A DNA stretch of 64,000 nucleotides from Gemmatimonadota bacterium (GTDB lineage: Bacteria; Gemmatimonadota; Gemmatimonadetes; Longimicrobiales; Gaopeijiaceae): positions 62,001-126,000 of the forward strand of contig JAJDVT010000141.1 in NCBI GenBank assembly GCA_022826005.1, written 5' to 3'. This document shows, in pieces, positions 10,314-19,948 of the stretch. The first letter of the stretch is position 1, and each line of letters opens with the position of its first letter. The translations under genes and the position numbers were made by a program. The notes below the pieces were generated by a model that saw only the letters and a program-made list of their open reading frames with translations, ran no database searches and was not told the origin of the DNA.

Positions 10314-11809
10314 TGAAGGAATCCGGTCCGCACCATCTGGCCGTTGCGCTCGAAAACGAGTGTGAAGTCACTTCGGCTCCGCTGGCTTCTCCGCAGTGCG
10401 TCGGCGACCTCCTGCGCGGTCCGGAGCCTCGTGTTGTTGAGGCCCAGGATGACATCCCCTTCGACAAGCCCTATGAGCTGCGACAGGGCCGGGGAGATCC
10501 CGACCACCAGTGCGCCCTCGGACGACCTGAGCCTGCGTTCGGACTGGATCGCCGGCGTCAAGGTGACGACCTCCAGGTCGCGCAGCAGCTCGATGGGCTC
10601 GGCGGCGACCGAGGGCAGGGGCTCGGTCTCGAGGATCACCGGAGCCCTTCCCTCCACCTCGAGCTCGATCGGGTCCCCCGCACGCAGCCCCAGCTTGACC
10701 GCCTCGAAGTCAAGCGGCGTGGCCATGCGGGTATCCCCGGCGCGGACCAGGCGCGCCCCCGCCCGGATCCCTGCGGCCGCGGCCGGCGACCCCGGCCAGA
10801 CCCGCACAACCCGCACGCCCCGCGAGCGCCCGAAGTCGTCCGCTTCCACGGCATTCACCTCCAGCCCCAGCCATGCGCGCCGGACCTCTCCGTGTTGCAG
10901 CAGATCGGCCGCGATCCTGAGTGCGCGGTCGATCGGGATGGCGAAGCCGAGCCCCTCGCTGCCGCCCGAGCGCGACAGGATCGAGGAGTTGATCCCGATC
11001 ACCTCTCCGAGCGCGTTGACCAGAGGACCGCCCGAGTTGCCCGGGTTGATCGCGGCGTCGGTCTGGATCATCCCGAGGTGGAATTCCTCGTCGTACCCCC
11101 TGGGGACGATGTGCCGGTCCAGCGCGCTGACCACACCGGCCGTGACCGAGGGCTCGGGGTTCGACAGGAGGCCGCCGAAGGGGTTGCCGATCGCGACCGT
11201 CCACTCTCCGATCATCAGGTCCGCTGACGTGCCGAGGGGCGCGACGGGCAGGCTGGAGGCGTTCTCCAGGGCGAGTACCGCGATGTCGTTGCGGGGATCG
11301 GAGCCGACCAGGCGCGCGCTGAAGTCGCGGGTGTCCGGGAGCGTCACGAGGATCTCCGTGGCGTCTTCGACCACGTGGTGGTTGGTGAGCACGGACCCCT
11401 GCTGGTCGATAATGAAGCCGGATCCGAGACCCTGTGTCTCACGCGGAACGAGATACTCGCCCCAGACGGTTCTCTCCCTGACCTGCGCTTGCCCCCGCAC
11501 CGCGATCGTGACCACCGCCGGGGCGACGTTGCGGGCCGCCCGCACGATGGCGGTAGTGCGGCTGGCCGAAACCGCCTGCTGGAGTGTGCCCGGTGGAGCG
11601 GAGTTGTCGGAGAGGCGAGGCTCGTCGCCCTGTCCGGGCTGCCCGCCGCCCGCATCGCCCGCGGGTCCGTTCCCGCCAGCCTGCCGGGCAACGGCGAAGG
11701 TTGCCGCTTCGTCGCCGCTTGCCCCCCGGCCCTCGGTTCCCTGCGCCTGCCCGCAGGCGGCGACGGCCAACCAAAGTCCGAGAGATGCGATTTGCAGTGT
11801 AATGTTCAT
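10304..11809 (-). CDS. HtrA/DegP-like S1C serine protease, lipoprotein
   Basis: The 501-residue envelope protease/chaperone has a signal peptide ending LAVAAC, with Cys19 as a probable lipidation site, so it is likely a periplasm-facing lipoprotein. After a 60-residue Gly-rich linker comes a trypsin-like domain with the triad His145 (TNHHVVED), Asp175 (DPRNDIAVL) and Ser259 (NPGNSGGPL). Two PDZ domains follow (about residues 310-400 and 420-495). An upstream in-frame TTG at 11818 is possible, but the ATG at 11809 gives a normal signal peptide. The start codon lies inside a TGTAA/TTACA tandem palindrome (11798-11836). The gene heads the purine chain, 29 bases after truA. Confidence 0.93.
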   Translation of the reverse strand: MNITLQIASLGLWLAVAACGQAQGTEGRGASGDEAATFAVARQAGGNGPAGDAGGGQPGQGDEPRLSDNSAPPGTLQQAVSASRTTAIVRAARNVAPAVVTIAVRGQAQVRERTVWGEYLVPRETQGLGSGFIIDQQGSVLTNHHVVEDATEILVTLPDTRDFSARLVGSDPRNDIAVLALENASSLPVAPLGTSADLMIGEWTVAIGNPFGGLLSNPEPSVTAGVVSALDRHIVPRGYDEEFHLGMIQTDAAINPGNSGGPLVNALGEVIGINSSILSRSGGSEGLGFAIPIDRALRIAADLLQHGEVRRAWLGLEVNAVEADDFGRSRGVRVVRVWPGSPAAAAGIRAGARLVRAGDTRMATPLDFEAVKLGLRAGDPIELEVEGRAPVILETEPLPSVAAEPIELLRDLEVVTLTPAIQSERRLRSSEGALVVGISPALSQLIGLVEGDVILGLNNTRLRTAQEVADALRRSQRSRSDFTLVFERNGQMVRTGFLQWS

Positions 11810-11836
11810 TTTACACAATGTAAGGTTTGGTTTACA
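11798..11836. promoter_or_regulatory. TGTAA/TTACA tandem palindrome, copy 2 (perfect)
   Basis: This is the best copy: TGTAA-N8-TTACA-N3-TGTAA-N8-TTACA with all 20 arm bases matching. It fills the gap between the truA stop and the start of the htrA-like gene and covers that gene's ATG. Read on the plus strand it also gives TTTACA-N17-TACATT, and on the minus strand CTTACA-N17-TACACT, both promoter-like. Confidence 0.7.
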
Positions 11837-11838
11837 TT

Positions 11839-12615
11839 CTAACTGCTGCTTGCGGTGGCGGGATACTCCACACCGGTCAGGAAGAGACCTTCAGGCGGTG
11901 CGGGTGGTGATGTGATCAGCCCGCCGTCGGCCCTGCCAAGCAACACGACCATTTCCTCCTCCTTGCGGCGGCCCAGTGCGATGTCGACCATCGTTCCCAC
12001 CAAATATCGCACCATCCGGTGGAGAAAGCGGTTGGCCGTGATCTCGAAGACCGCTCCGAGCTCGTCCAAGGGGCGCCAGCGGACGCTGGTCACGCGGCAG
12101 ACGTGCCCCCTTTCGGGCTGCCCGGACTTCGCGAAGGCGTGGAACCCGTGCTCGCCGTGGATCATTGCGGCGGCGCGGACGGCGGCGTCCAGATCCAGAG
12201 GGCGGCAGAGCGGCCAGCACCACCGCCGGTGGAAGGGAGACGCGGCCTCGGGGGCCGTTCCCACCCGGTAGGAATAACTGCGCGCGACCGCGTCGAAGCG
12301 CGGGTGGAAGCCGGGGTCGGCAGGGGTTGCGTCCTTCACCCACACGCCTGGAGGAAGCAGGCCATTGAGGGCGCGGACAAGCTCGCGGGCGGTCCACTTG
12401 GCGGGGACGGTTACGGTCGCCACCTGCCCGGTCGCGTGCACGCCCGTGTCGGTTCGGCCGGCCCCCGTAACGGTGCGGTGCTCGCCGATGATGCGGGAGA
12501 TCACCGCCTCCAGCGCGCCCTGCACCGTGGGCTGGCCGGGCTGCGCCTGCCACCCGTGGAAGGCGGAGCCGTCGTAGTGGAGCGTCAGCTTGAAGCGGGT
12601 CTCTCTTTCGCTCAT
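11839..12615 (-). CDS. truA: tRNA pseudouridine(38-40) synthase (TruA)
   Basis: The 258-residue enzyme isomerises uridines 38-40 in the tRNA anticodon arm. The catalytic Asp is in GAGRTDTGVHATGQV; the N-terminus FKLTLHYDGSAFHGWQ and the C-terminal NRFLHRMVRYLVGTM block complete the TruA fold. The ATG at 12615 is preceded by a divergent 72-base spacer shared with trpD. The gene is at the head of the long minus-strand chain, separated from the htrA-like gene by a repeat element. Confidence 0.96.
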   Translation of the reverse strand: MSERETRFKLTLHYDGSAFHGWQAQPGQPTVQGALEAVISRIIGEHRTVTGAGRTDTGVHATGQVATVTVPAKWTARELVRALNGLLPPGVWVKDATPADPGFHPRFDAVARSYSYRVGTAPEAASPFHRRWCWPLCRPLDLDAAVRAAAMIHGEHGFHAFAKSGQPERGHVCRVTSVRWRPLDELGAVFEITANRFLHRMVRYLVGTMVDIALGRRKEEEMVVLLGRADGGLITSPPAPPEGLFLTGVEYPATASSS

Positions 12616-12687
12616 TGTTCTCGCCAAGCTACACGCGTGAAGCCCGGCCCGATACCCCCAACGGAGGACCCCTTCAGAGGAACTACG

Positions 12688-13737
12688 GTGAACACGAAGC
12701 CCATCACTCCAGACTTCAACCTTGTCCCGCTCCTCGCGAAGGTCGTCGGCGGTGAGGACCTCTCGTTCGGCGAGGCGGCGGGCGCCTTCGGCCACATCGT
12801 CTCGGGAGACGCATCCCCCATCAGGACGGGAGCGCTTCTGGCCGCGCTGCAGACGAAGGGACTGGCGCCCTCCGAGGTCGCGGGCGGCGTCGAGGCGCTC
12901 AAGCGCGCAATGATCCCGGTGGAGGCGCCGGACCGCGGTGCGCTGGTCGACACCTGCGGCACGGGCGGCGGGCAGGTCTCCACCTTCAACATCTCGACGG
13001 CGGCGGCGCTGGTGGCGGCCGCCGGCGGCGTGCGGGTGGCGAAGCACGGCAACCGCTCCTTCACCTCGAAGTGCGGCAGCGCGGACGTTCTGGAAGCGCT
13101 GGGGGTCGCCGTGCAGCTGACGCCCGAAGGGATGGCCGGGGTGCTCGCCGAGGCGGGGATCGTCTTCATGTTCGCTCCGCTCCTGCACCCTGCGATGCGC
13201 CACGTGGCGCCGGTTCGGCGGGACCTGGGGATCACCACGATCATGAACCTGCTGGGGCCGATCACAAACCCCGCGGGGGCGCGCCGCCAGGTGGTGGGGG
13301 TGGCCGATCGCGCCTACCTGGAGCTGGTGGTGCATGCGCTCGCAGAGCTGGGCCACGAGCGGGCCCTGGTGGTGCACGGCGAGCCGGGGCTGGACGAGAT
13401 AAGTCCGTGCGGCCCGACCCACGTCGCCGAATTGCGGAACGGGACGGTATCGGCCTGGCAGGTGACGCCCGGGGAGCTGGGACTGGACGAGGGGCGCCCG
13501 GAGGAGCTGGCCGGTGGGGAGCCGGAGGAGAACGCGGCGGTTGTCCGCGCGGTTCTGGCGGGCGAGTGCGGCGCGGCGCGCACGGCGGTTCTGATCAACG
13601 CGGCGGCGGCGTACTATGTGGCCGGCAGGGCGGGGTCGCTGAGCGAAGGCGTTGCCGCCGCGGCGAAGGCGATCGACTCGGGAGCGGCAACCGCGGTTCT
13701 GGAAGGGCTGGTGCGAGTGAGCCGGGCGGCGGCATAG
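12688..13737 (+). CDS. trpD: Anthranilate phosphoribosyltransferase (TrpD)
   Basis: The 349-residue enzyme transfers phosphoribose from PRPP to anthranilate in tryptophan synthesis. The PRPP loop is DTCGTGGGQVSTFNIST; KHGNRSFTSKCGSADVLEALG and NLLGPITNPAGA are also diagnostic. The start is GTG at 12688, preceded by AGAGGA about seven bases upstream; no ATG fits. It is separated from trpCFBA by lexA, which runs in the opposite direction, so it is probably transcribed alone from the spacer divergent to truA. Confidence 0.96.
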   Translation: MNTKPITPDFNLVPLLAKVVGGEDLSFGEAAGAFGHIVSGDASPIRTGALLAALQTKGLAPSEVAGGVEALKRAMIPVEAPDRGALVDTCGTGGGQVSTFNISTAAALVAAAGGVRVAKHGNRSFTSKCGSADVLEALGVAVQLTPEGMAGVLAEAGIVFMFAPLLHPAMRHVAPVRRDLGITTIMNLLGPITNPAGARRQVVGVADRAYLELVVHALAELGHERALVVHGEPGLDEISPCGPTHVAELRNGTVSAWQVTPGELGLDEGRPEELAGGEPEENAAVVRAVLAGECGAARTAVLINAAAAYYVAGRAGSLSEGVAAAAKAIDSGAATAVLEGLVRVSRAAA

Positions 13738-13738
13738 C

Positions 13739-13774
13739 GCGGGCGGGGGCGCGCGGTGACCCCCGGAGGCCCGC
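13739..13774. terminator. GC-rich hairpin between trpD and lexA
   Basis: GCGGGC-GGGGG pairs with CCCCC and, after a 4-base bulge, GCCCGC, enclosing a 10-base loop. It starts two bases after the trpD stop and lies just beyond the stop of the convergent lexA gene, so it could terminate both. There is no T-tract on either side, as expected in such GC-rich DNA. Confidence 0.4.
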
Positions 13775-13798
13775 CGCGGCACGCGTCTCGCCGTTCCC

Positions 13799-14401
13799 TC
13801 AATACGTTCGCACCAGCCCCACCACCACACCCTGGATTCGCACGTCGCGGGCATCCTCGATGATCGGCTCCATGTCCCGGTTGGCGGGCTGCAGGCGGAG
13901 CCGGTTGCCCGGCTCGCGGTACAGCTTCTTTACCGTCGCGGCCTCGTCCCGGACCAAGGCGACCACCATCTCCCCGTCGTGGGCCGTATCGCGCGCGTTC
14001 ACGACGATGTGGTCCCCGTCACGGATCTGTTCGTCGATCATGGACTCGCCGGAAACGCGCAACACGTAGTGCTCCGACCCCTTGCGGACCATCTCGCCCG
14101 GGATCGCGAGCGTCTCGTCGTCCCGGACGGCCTCGATGGGTTGGCCGGCGGCCACCGTGCCCAGCAGCGGCAGCGGCACGGACGGCTCCGTCTCGGGTGG
14201 AAACTCGATTGACCGGCTCTCGCGGGGTGCCTTCCGGATGTACCCCTTCGTGGCCAGATTGGTGAGATGTTCGTGCACCGTGGCCAGCGACGTGTAGCCG
14301 AAGGCCGCGCCGATCTCCTCGAAGCTCGGCGCGTAGCCGTTTTCGTCGATGAAGGTCTTGAGGAAGTCGAGGATCTCCTTCTGACGCTTGGTGAGGGCCA
14401 T
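13799..14401 (-). CDS. lexA: LexA repressor
   Basis: The 200-residue SOS repressor has an N-terminal winged helix (ALTKRQKEILDFL to about residue 65) and a C-terminal S24 self-cleavage domain. The scissile bond is Ala85-Gly86 (GTVAAGQP); the catalytic pair is Ser120 (SGESMID) and Lys158 (TVKKLYR). All elements for RecA-stimulated self-cleavage are present. The recognition-helix region (TSLATVHEHL) looks more like the Bacillus/E. coli type than the alphaproteobacterial one. Two GAAY-N7-GAAC direct-repeat sites lie 44-82 bases upstream of the ATG, in the spacer with divergent trpC. Confidence 0.96.
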   Translation of the reverse strand: MALTKRQKEILDFLKTFIDENGYAPSFEEIGAAFGYTSLATVHEHLTNLATKGYIRKAPRESRSIEFPPETEPSVPLPLLGTVAAGQPIEAVRDDETLAIPGEMVRKGSEHYVLRVSGESMIDEQIRDGDHIVVNARDTAHDGEMVVALVRDEAATVKKLYREPGNRLRLQPANRDMEPIIEDARDVRIQGVVVGLVRTY

Positions 14402-14444
14402 GTTTCTTCTCCGAGGCGGGCCGGGATCCGTGCCGGGTGAAACC

Positions 14445-14483
14445 GAATACTCTCCGAACAAGGTAGCCGAATCTTGACCGAAC
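14445..14483. promoter_or_regulatory. Tandem GAAY-N7-GAAC sites, candidate LexA operator
   Basis: CCGAAT-N5-CCGAAC occurs twice, 24 bases apart (GAAT at 14445 and 14469, GAAC at 14456 and 14480). Read on the other strand each is GTTC-N7-ATTC, close to the GTTC-N7-GTTC direct-repeat LexA box known from Alphaproteobacteria. The second site overlaps the TTG start of trpC. Autoregulation of lexA is inferred from position only. Confidence 0.5.
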
Positions 14484-15295
14484 AGCAAGGGGTCGCCGAC
14501 GGCATCCTGGACCGCATCGTCGCGACGAAGGCGGGCGAGATCGGGGCGCTCCGCAGGCGGCGGGTGGAACTGCGCCGCGCCGCGGAGGACGCATCCCCGC
14601 CGCGCCCGGTGCTGGAGCCGTTGGGGGGGCGCCTCCGGGTGGGGGTGATCGCCGAGGTGAAGCGGCGCTCGCCCGGGGCGGGGGAGATCGATTCGGGGCT
14701 GGATCCCGCCGCCCTCTCGGCCGAATACGAGGACGCGGGGGCGATGGCCGTGAGCGTGCTGACCGACGGTCCCTGGTTCGGCGGCTCGCTCGACGACCTG
14801 CGCGCAGTGCGAGGCGCCCGCACCGTCCCGGTCCTCCGCAAGGACTTCGTCATCGATCCGCTGCAGGTGTACGAGGGACGCGCCGCCGGCGCCGACATGG
14901 TGCTTCTCATCGCACGCATCCTGGATCCGGTGCTCCTCGCGGACCTGCGGGCGATGATCCACGACCTCGGGATGACGGCGCTGGTCGAGGTCCACGACGA
15001 GTGGGAGGTGGAGACGGCGTTGGGGAGCGGGGCGGCGCTGGTCGGGGTCAACAACCGGGACCTGACCGTATTCCGCACCGACCTGGCCGTGACCGAGCGG
15101 CTGGCGCGCTACCTGCCGGGCGATGTGCTCCTCGTGTCGGAGAGCGGGATTCGCAGCCGGGCCGATGTCGAACGGGTGGCCGCGGCCGGTGCCGACGCCG
15201 TCCTCGTGGGGGAGGCGCTGGTGCGAAGCGGGGCGCCGGGCCGGATGGTCGAGGAGCTGGGGTCCGTGCCGCGCGGGGAGGGGCCGAGGCGGTGA
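14474..15295 (+). CDS. trpC: Indole-3-glycerol phosphate synthase (TrpC)
   Basis: The 273-residue TIM-barrel enzyme ring-closes CdRP to indole-3-glycerol phosphate. Conserved blocks are VIAEVKRRSPGAG, VLRKDFVIDP, LVEVHDEWE, VGVNNRDLTVF and LVSESGIRSRADV. The start is taken as TTG at 14474 (an AAGGTA sequence lies about ten bases upstream), because the family N-terminus ILDRIVATKAGE is only 11 residues in and no ATG or GTG exists before it. The stop overlaps trpF (GTGA). The gene is divergent from lexA and its start lies inside the candidate LexA site, so SOS-linked effects on trp expression are conceivable. Confidence 0.95.
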   Translation: MTEQQGVADGILDRIVATKAGEIGALRRRRVELRRAAEDASPPRPVLEPLGGRLRVGVIAEVKRRSPGAGEIDSGLDPAALSAEYEDAGAMAVSVLTDGPWFGGSLDDLRAVRGARTVPVLRKDFVIDPLQVYEGRAAGADMVLLIARILDPVLLADLRAMIHDLGMTALVEVHDEWEVETALGSGAALVGVNNRDLTVFRTDLAVTERLARYLPGDVLLVSESGIRSRADVERVAAAGADAVLVGEALVRSGAPGRMVEELGSVPRGEGPRR

Positions 15296-15947
15296 GCGTG
15301 CTGGCCAAGGTGTGCGGGGTGATGACGCCCCGGGACGCGCAAATCGTGGACGGGGCGGGGGCCGACTTCATGGGTGTGATCCTGTCCGCCGGGTTCGGGC
15401 GCAGCGTGGATCCCGGCCGCGCGGGGGAGGTCTACGCCGCGTCGGGCGCGCGCCGTGTCGGGGTCTTCGTGGACGCCGCGCCCGGCGTGGTGGCGGAGCT
15501 GGCTCGTGAACTCGCTCTCGAAGTCGTCCAGCTGTCGGGTGGCGAGCCGCCGTGGGCCGTCGCCGAGATTGCGGCGGCGGGTCCGTGGCGGGTCTGGAAG
15601 GTGATTCACGCGCGTTCGGGGCTGTCGATGGCGGGAGCGGCCGCGCGGTACGCGGAGGTCGCCGATGGCATACTCGTGGACGCATGGGACTCGGCCAGTC
15701 CGGGTGGCACCGGCCGCACCTTCGCGTGGGCGGGCACGGGCGCCGAAGTGCGCGGCGCGATCGGTTCGGCCACCTTCGTCGCGGCCGGCGGGATGACGCC
15801 GGAGAACGCGGGTGCCGCCATCGCCGCGCTGTCGCCGGACGTGCTGGACGTGAGCTCAGGGGTGGAGTCGTCTCCTGGAGTGAAGGATCCGGCACGGACG
15901 GACGCCTACGTGGCGGCGGTGCGGGCAGCGGGGGCGGGGGTCCCGTC

Positions 15948-15951
<4 letters not shown>
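15292..15951 (+). CDS. trpF: Phosphoribosylanthranilate isomerase (TrpF)
   Basis: The 219-residue TIM barrel performs the Amadori rearrangement of PRA to CdRP. The start [16 protein letters not shown] carries the catalytic Cys of KxCG; the general acid is in [26 protein letters not shown] and [14 protein letters not shown] close the phosphate site. KVCGVM replaces the commoner KICGI. The GTG start overlaps the trpC stop, and its stop overlaps the ATG of trpB (ATGA). Confidence 0.95.
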
Positions 15952-17177
<1,226 letters not shown>

Positions 17178-17217
17178 CCGGCCGGTTGAAGGGACGTGCC
17201 CGGGCGGGGGCCGCATC

Positions 17218-18030
17218 TTGAACACAGGCGCGACGGGGGGCCGGATCACCGCACGCTTCAAGCGGCTGGCCGCGGAGGGCCGGGCGGGGTTCATCCCGTA
17301 CGTGACCGCGGGCTATCCCACCCTCGCGGACACCCGCGAGTTGTTGGCGGGGCTGGCGGATACGGGAGCCGACGTGATCGAACTGGGGATCCCCTTCAGC
17401 GATCCGATGGCCGACGGGCCGACCATCCAGCGTTCCAGCCAGGGGGCGCTCGACCAGGGAACCACCGTCGCCGATGTCTTTGCGGTCCTCGCGGAGCTGC
17501 GCGAGTCGAGCGAGGTCCCGGTCGTCATCTTCTCCTATCTGAATCCGATCCACGCGCGGGGTCCGGATGCCTTCATCGGCCGGGCCGTCGAGGCCGGCGC
17601 CGACGGAATCCTCCCCACCGACCTGCCTCTGGGTGCGGATCCGGCGCTGGAAGCGGCACTGGAGGCGAGTCCGCTCGATCTGGTGCGCCTCGTCGCGCCC
17701 ACTACCCGTCCCGCACGTGTCCGGGCGATCGCCAGGGCCAGCCAGGGGTTCGTCTACTACATCGCTCGCACCGGAGTGACGGGAGCGCGGCGGGAGCTGC
17801 GCGGGGAGCTGGCGCGCGAGGCCGGCGCTGTGCGGGCCGTCTCAACCTGTCCGGTTGCGGTGGGATTCGGGGTCTCGACCGCCGGACACGCCCGCCTGGT
17901 CGGCGCGGCGGCGGACGCGGCGGTGGTGGGGAGCGCCCTGGTGGACCGGCTCGACGATGGCGGCGTGGCTGGCGCGCTGGAGCTGGCCCGGGAGCTGCGG
18001 GCGGCCCTGGACGAGGTGCGGCCCGGATAG
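17218..18030 (+). CDS. trpA: Tryptophan synthase alpha chain (TrpA)
   Basis: The 270-residue TIM barrel cleaves indole-3-glycerol phosphate and passes indole to TrpB. The catalytic Glu and Asp are in DVIELGIPFSDPMADGPTIQ; YYIARTGVTG and VGFGVSTAGHAR bind phosphate. The TTG at 17218 puts the start where homologues begin (12 residues before RFKRLAAEGRAGF). GTG at 17158 is an alternative but would add 20 unconserved residues. The gene ends only three bases before the stop of convergent rqcH, so the two transcripts must overlap. Confidence 0.93.
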   Translation: MNTGATGGRITARFKRLAAEGRAGFIPYVTAGYPTLADTRELLAGLADTGADVIELGIPFSDPMADGPTIQRSSQGALDQGTTVADVFAVLAELRESSEVPVVIFSYLNPIHARGPDAFIGRAVEAGADGILPTDLPLGADPALEAALEASPLDLVRLVAPTTRPARVRAIARASQGFVYYIARTGVTGARRELRGELAREAGAVRAVSTCPVAVGFGVSTAGHARLVGAAADAAVVGSALVDRLDDGGVAGALELARELRAALDEVRPG

Positions 18031-18033
18031 CCC

Positions 18034-19755
18034 TCACCCCCCCAGCCGCTCCGCAAGGGTCGCATCCGGCGTGACGAAAAGCGTCTGCACGCGCTCGGGG
18101 ATCACCACGCCGGGCGGGGCGCCCCTGGGCTTGCGGACCCACTTGCGCCGGGTCCAGTCGACCGGGACGTGGGCGGAGCCGCGGGCCCTGGAGTAGGTGG
18201 CGGCGAGGACGGCGGCCTCTTCCAGATCCGCGGCCGGGGGACGCTCATCACTCGTCCAGCGCAGGATCACGTGGGCTCCGGCCGCGTGCCGGGCGTGCAG
18301 CCAGATGTCGGCCGGACGGGAATGGTGGAAGGTGAGCTCGTGGTTCCGCCGCGCACCGCGGCCGACCCGGATCTGGAGTCCTCCCGAGCTGGTGAAGACG
18401 TGGTAGGGCGGGGAGGCGGGCGCACCCCCTGGCCGGGACGGATCGGACCCCCTGGTCCGGGCCGGGGGCAGGATCGACTCGGCCTCCTGCGCGGTGACTT
18501 CGCCGCGGGCGTGGCGTGCCCGCAGCGCGTCGAGTCCGGCCAGGGTCTGCTCCGCGGCTCTGATGCGGTCCGGCAGTTCGGCCCGGGCCCGGTCCAGCCG
18601 GGAGGCCCGGCGGAAGAGGCCTTCGGCGTGCTCCTGCGGCCGGCGGCCGGGATCGAGCTGAAGGGTGCGTTCCACCCCGTCGAATCCGGTGAGCGTCACC
18701 TCGGCGGCCCCGGTATCGATGAAGTGCAGGGATGACAGGATCAGAGCGCCCTCCTCGCGCAGCAGATCCGCCAGTCCGGTCGTCTCCAATTGGCGGCGCA
18801 GGTGCTTCAGCTTGCGCGTGAGACGCCGGACTTCCGAAGCCAGCCGGCTTGCCAGCCGGTCTTCGGCCACGGCGGAACCGGGAACCGCTGCTTCCCGAAC
18901 CCGGCGCATCCCTTCGAGCAAGCTGTCCACGGGCTCCTCGTCCACGGTCCCCAGCGGCCACGGATAGGGCTGAAGACCCGAAGGGAGACGGAGGAGATGG
19001 GGCTCGACGCCCGCCATGTCGACCATCCGGCGCCAGCGGCGGAAGCTGGCCTCCCCGTCCGTGGCGGCGCCCGGCTGCGAAGGAGACGCCGAATCCGGAA
19101 CGGCCCGCGCCCGCGCGGCATCGCCCGACTCCCGGGTGCCGCCCGACTCCGCTGCCCCCTCTGGCCGTGACGCGCCGAGCACGTGTCCGACATTCACTCC
19201 CGAGAGACAGGCGACGCGACGCAACAGGACGGCGCGCCGGCCCGCTCCCGAATCACCCAACAGCTTCTCCCACCCCTCGAGGTCCACGCTCTCCCGCTTC
19301 CGCCCCGCTCGGCCGTCCCCCGGGGCGGTCCACGGCTGTCCCACCGGCAGGGGCCTCGAGCGGACGAAGCGCAACCGCTTGCGCACGCGCAGTTCGGGCC
19401 CCTCGGCGAGGATTGCGTTCCAGCGGTTCGTGGCCAGTTCCAGGATCAGCCCCGGATTCGGCTTCCTTCCCCGCACGCGCCGGAAGCGCATCACGATCAC
19501 GCGCTCGTCCCACACGGCTTCCACCCCCGCCAGCACGGCCGGCAGCGGCTCGGCACCCTCGTCCGGCTCCGTTGCCGGCCCCACCACGACCGTCCCTCCG
19601 CGGGGCGACAGGTCCGCCTCCAGCGTCGCGTCCCGGAAATGGACCCGCGCCACCCGGGCGTCCCTGTGAAAGCACACGGCCGTGGCCCTGCCGCCCAGCA
19701 GCCGCCCCCTCAGCTCGGCCGCCACCGCCTGCGCCAGGCACGGATCCCAGATCAC
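18034..19755 (-). CDS. rqcH: NFACT family protein, RqcH-like (ribosome quality control)
   Basis: This protein of about 573 residues belongs to the Rqc2/RqcH/FbpA family. In bacteria that carry it, RqcH binds stalled 50S subunits with peptidyl-tRNA and adds C-terminal alanine tails that target nascent chains for degradation. Visible parts are an N-terminal NFACT-N region, a helix-hairpin and coiled-coil part rich in Arg/Leu/Glu (about 310-450), and a C-terminal NFACT-R domain (TSSGGLQIRVGRGARRN, then ADIWLHARHAAGAHVIL). The linker around residues 180-260 is Pro/Ala/Gly-rich. I chose GTG 19755 because VIWDPCLAQAV matches a plausible family start; GTG 19842 is also possible. Confidence 0.85.
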   Translation of the reverse strand: MIWDPCLAQAVAAELRGRLLGGRATAVCFHRDARVARVHFRDATLEADLSPRGGTVVVGPATEPDEGAEPLPAVLAGVEAVWDERVIVMRFRRVRGRKPNPGLILELATNRWNAILAEGPELRVRKRLRFVRSRPLPVGQPWTAPGDGRAGRKRESVDLEGWEKLLGDSGAGRRAVLLRRVACLSGVNVGHVLGASRPEGAAESGGTRESGDAARARAVPDSASPSQPGAATDGEASFRRWRRMVDMAGVEPHLLRLPSGLQPYPWPLGTVDEEPVDSLLEGMRRVREAAVPGSAVAEDRLASRLASEVRRLTRKLKHLRRQLETTGLADLLREEGALILSSLHFIDTGAAEVTLTGFDGVERTLQLDPGRRPQEHAEGLFRRASRLDRARAELPDRIRAAEQTLAGLDALRARHARGEVTAQEAESILPPARTRGSDPSRPGGAPASPPYHVFTSSGGLQIRVGRGARRNHELTFHHSRPADIWLHARHAAGAHVILRWTSDERPPAADLEEAAVLAATYSRARGSAHVPVDWTRRKWVRKPRGAPPGVVIPERVQTLFVTPDATLAERLGG

Positions 19756-19909
19756 GCGGTCCCGTCCCCGTCCTCCAGCGGCCACAACCCCGCGCCAACC
19801 CCGCCACCGGCACGGGGTTCCTGGAACCTCCCCGCCACGCACGTTACCGTTACCATCGCATCCCAGTTCATCGCATCCCCTGCGGGACGTTGCCCTCCCC
19901 GGTCCGAAA

Positions 19910-19948
19910 TGTAAAGACTACATTACAAAATGTAATGTCGACCATACT
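19910..19948. promoter_or_regulatory. TGTAA/TTACA tandem palindrome, copy 3
   Basis: TGTAA-N8-TTACA-N3-TGTAA-N8-ATACT, 18 of 20 arm bases matching. It lies in the divergent spacer between rqcH (minus) and yqeK (plus). Read towards rqcH it also gives ATTACA-N17-TACATT, and towards yqeK ATTACA-N17-TACTTG. Confidence 0.65.

Noticed and set aside
12612-13265. Frame of 217 codons antisense to trpD
   Set aside because: It mirrors trpD codon structure and contains no motif of its own.
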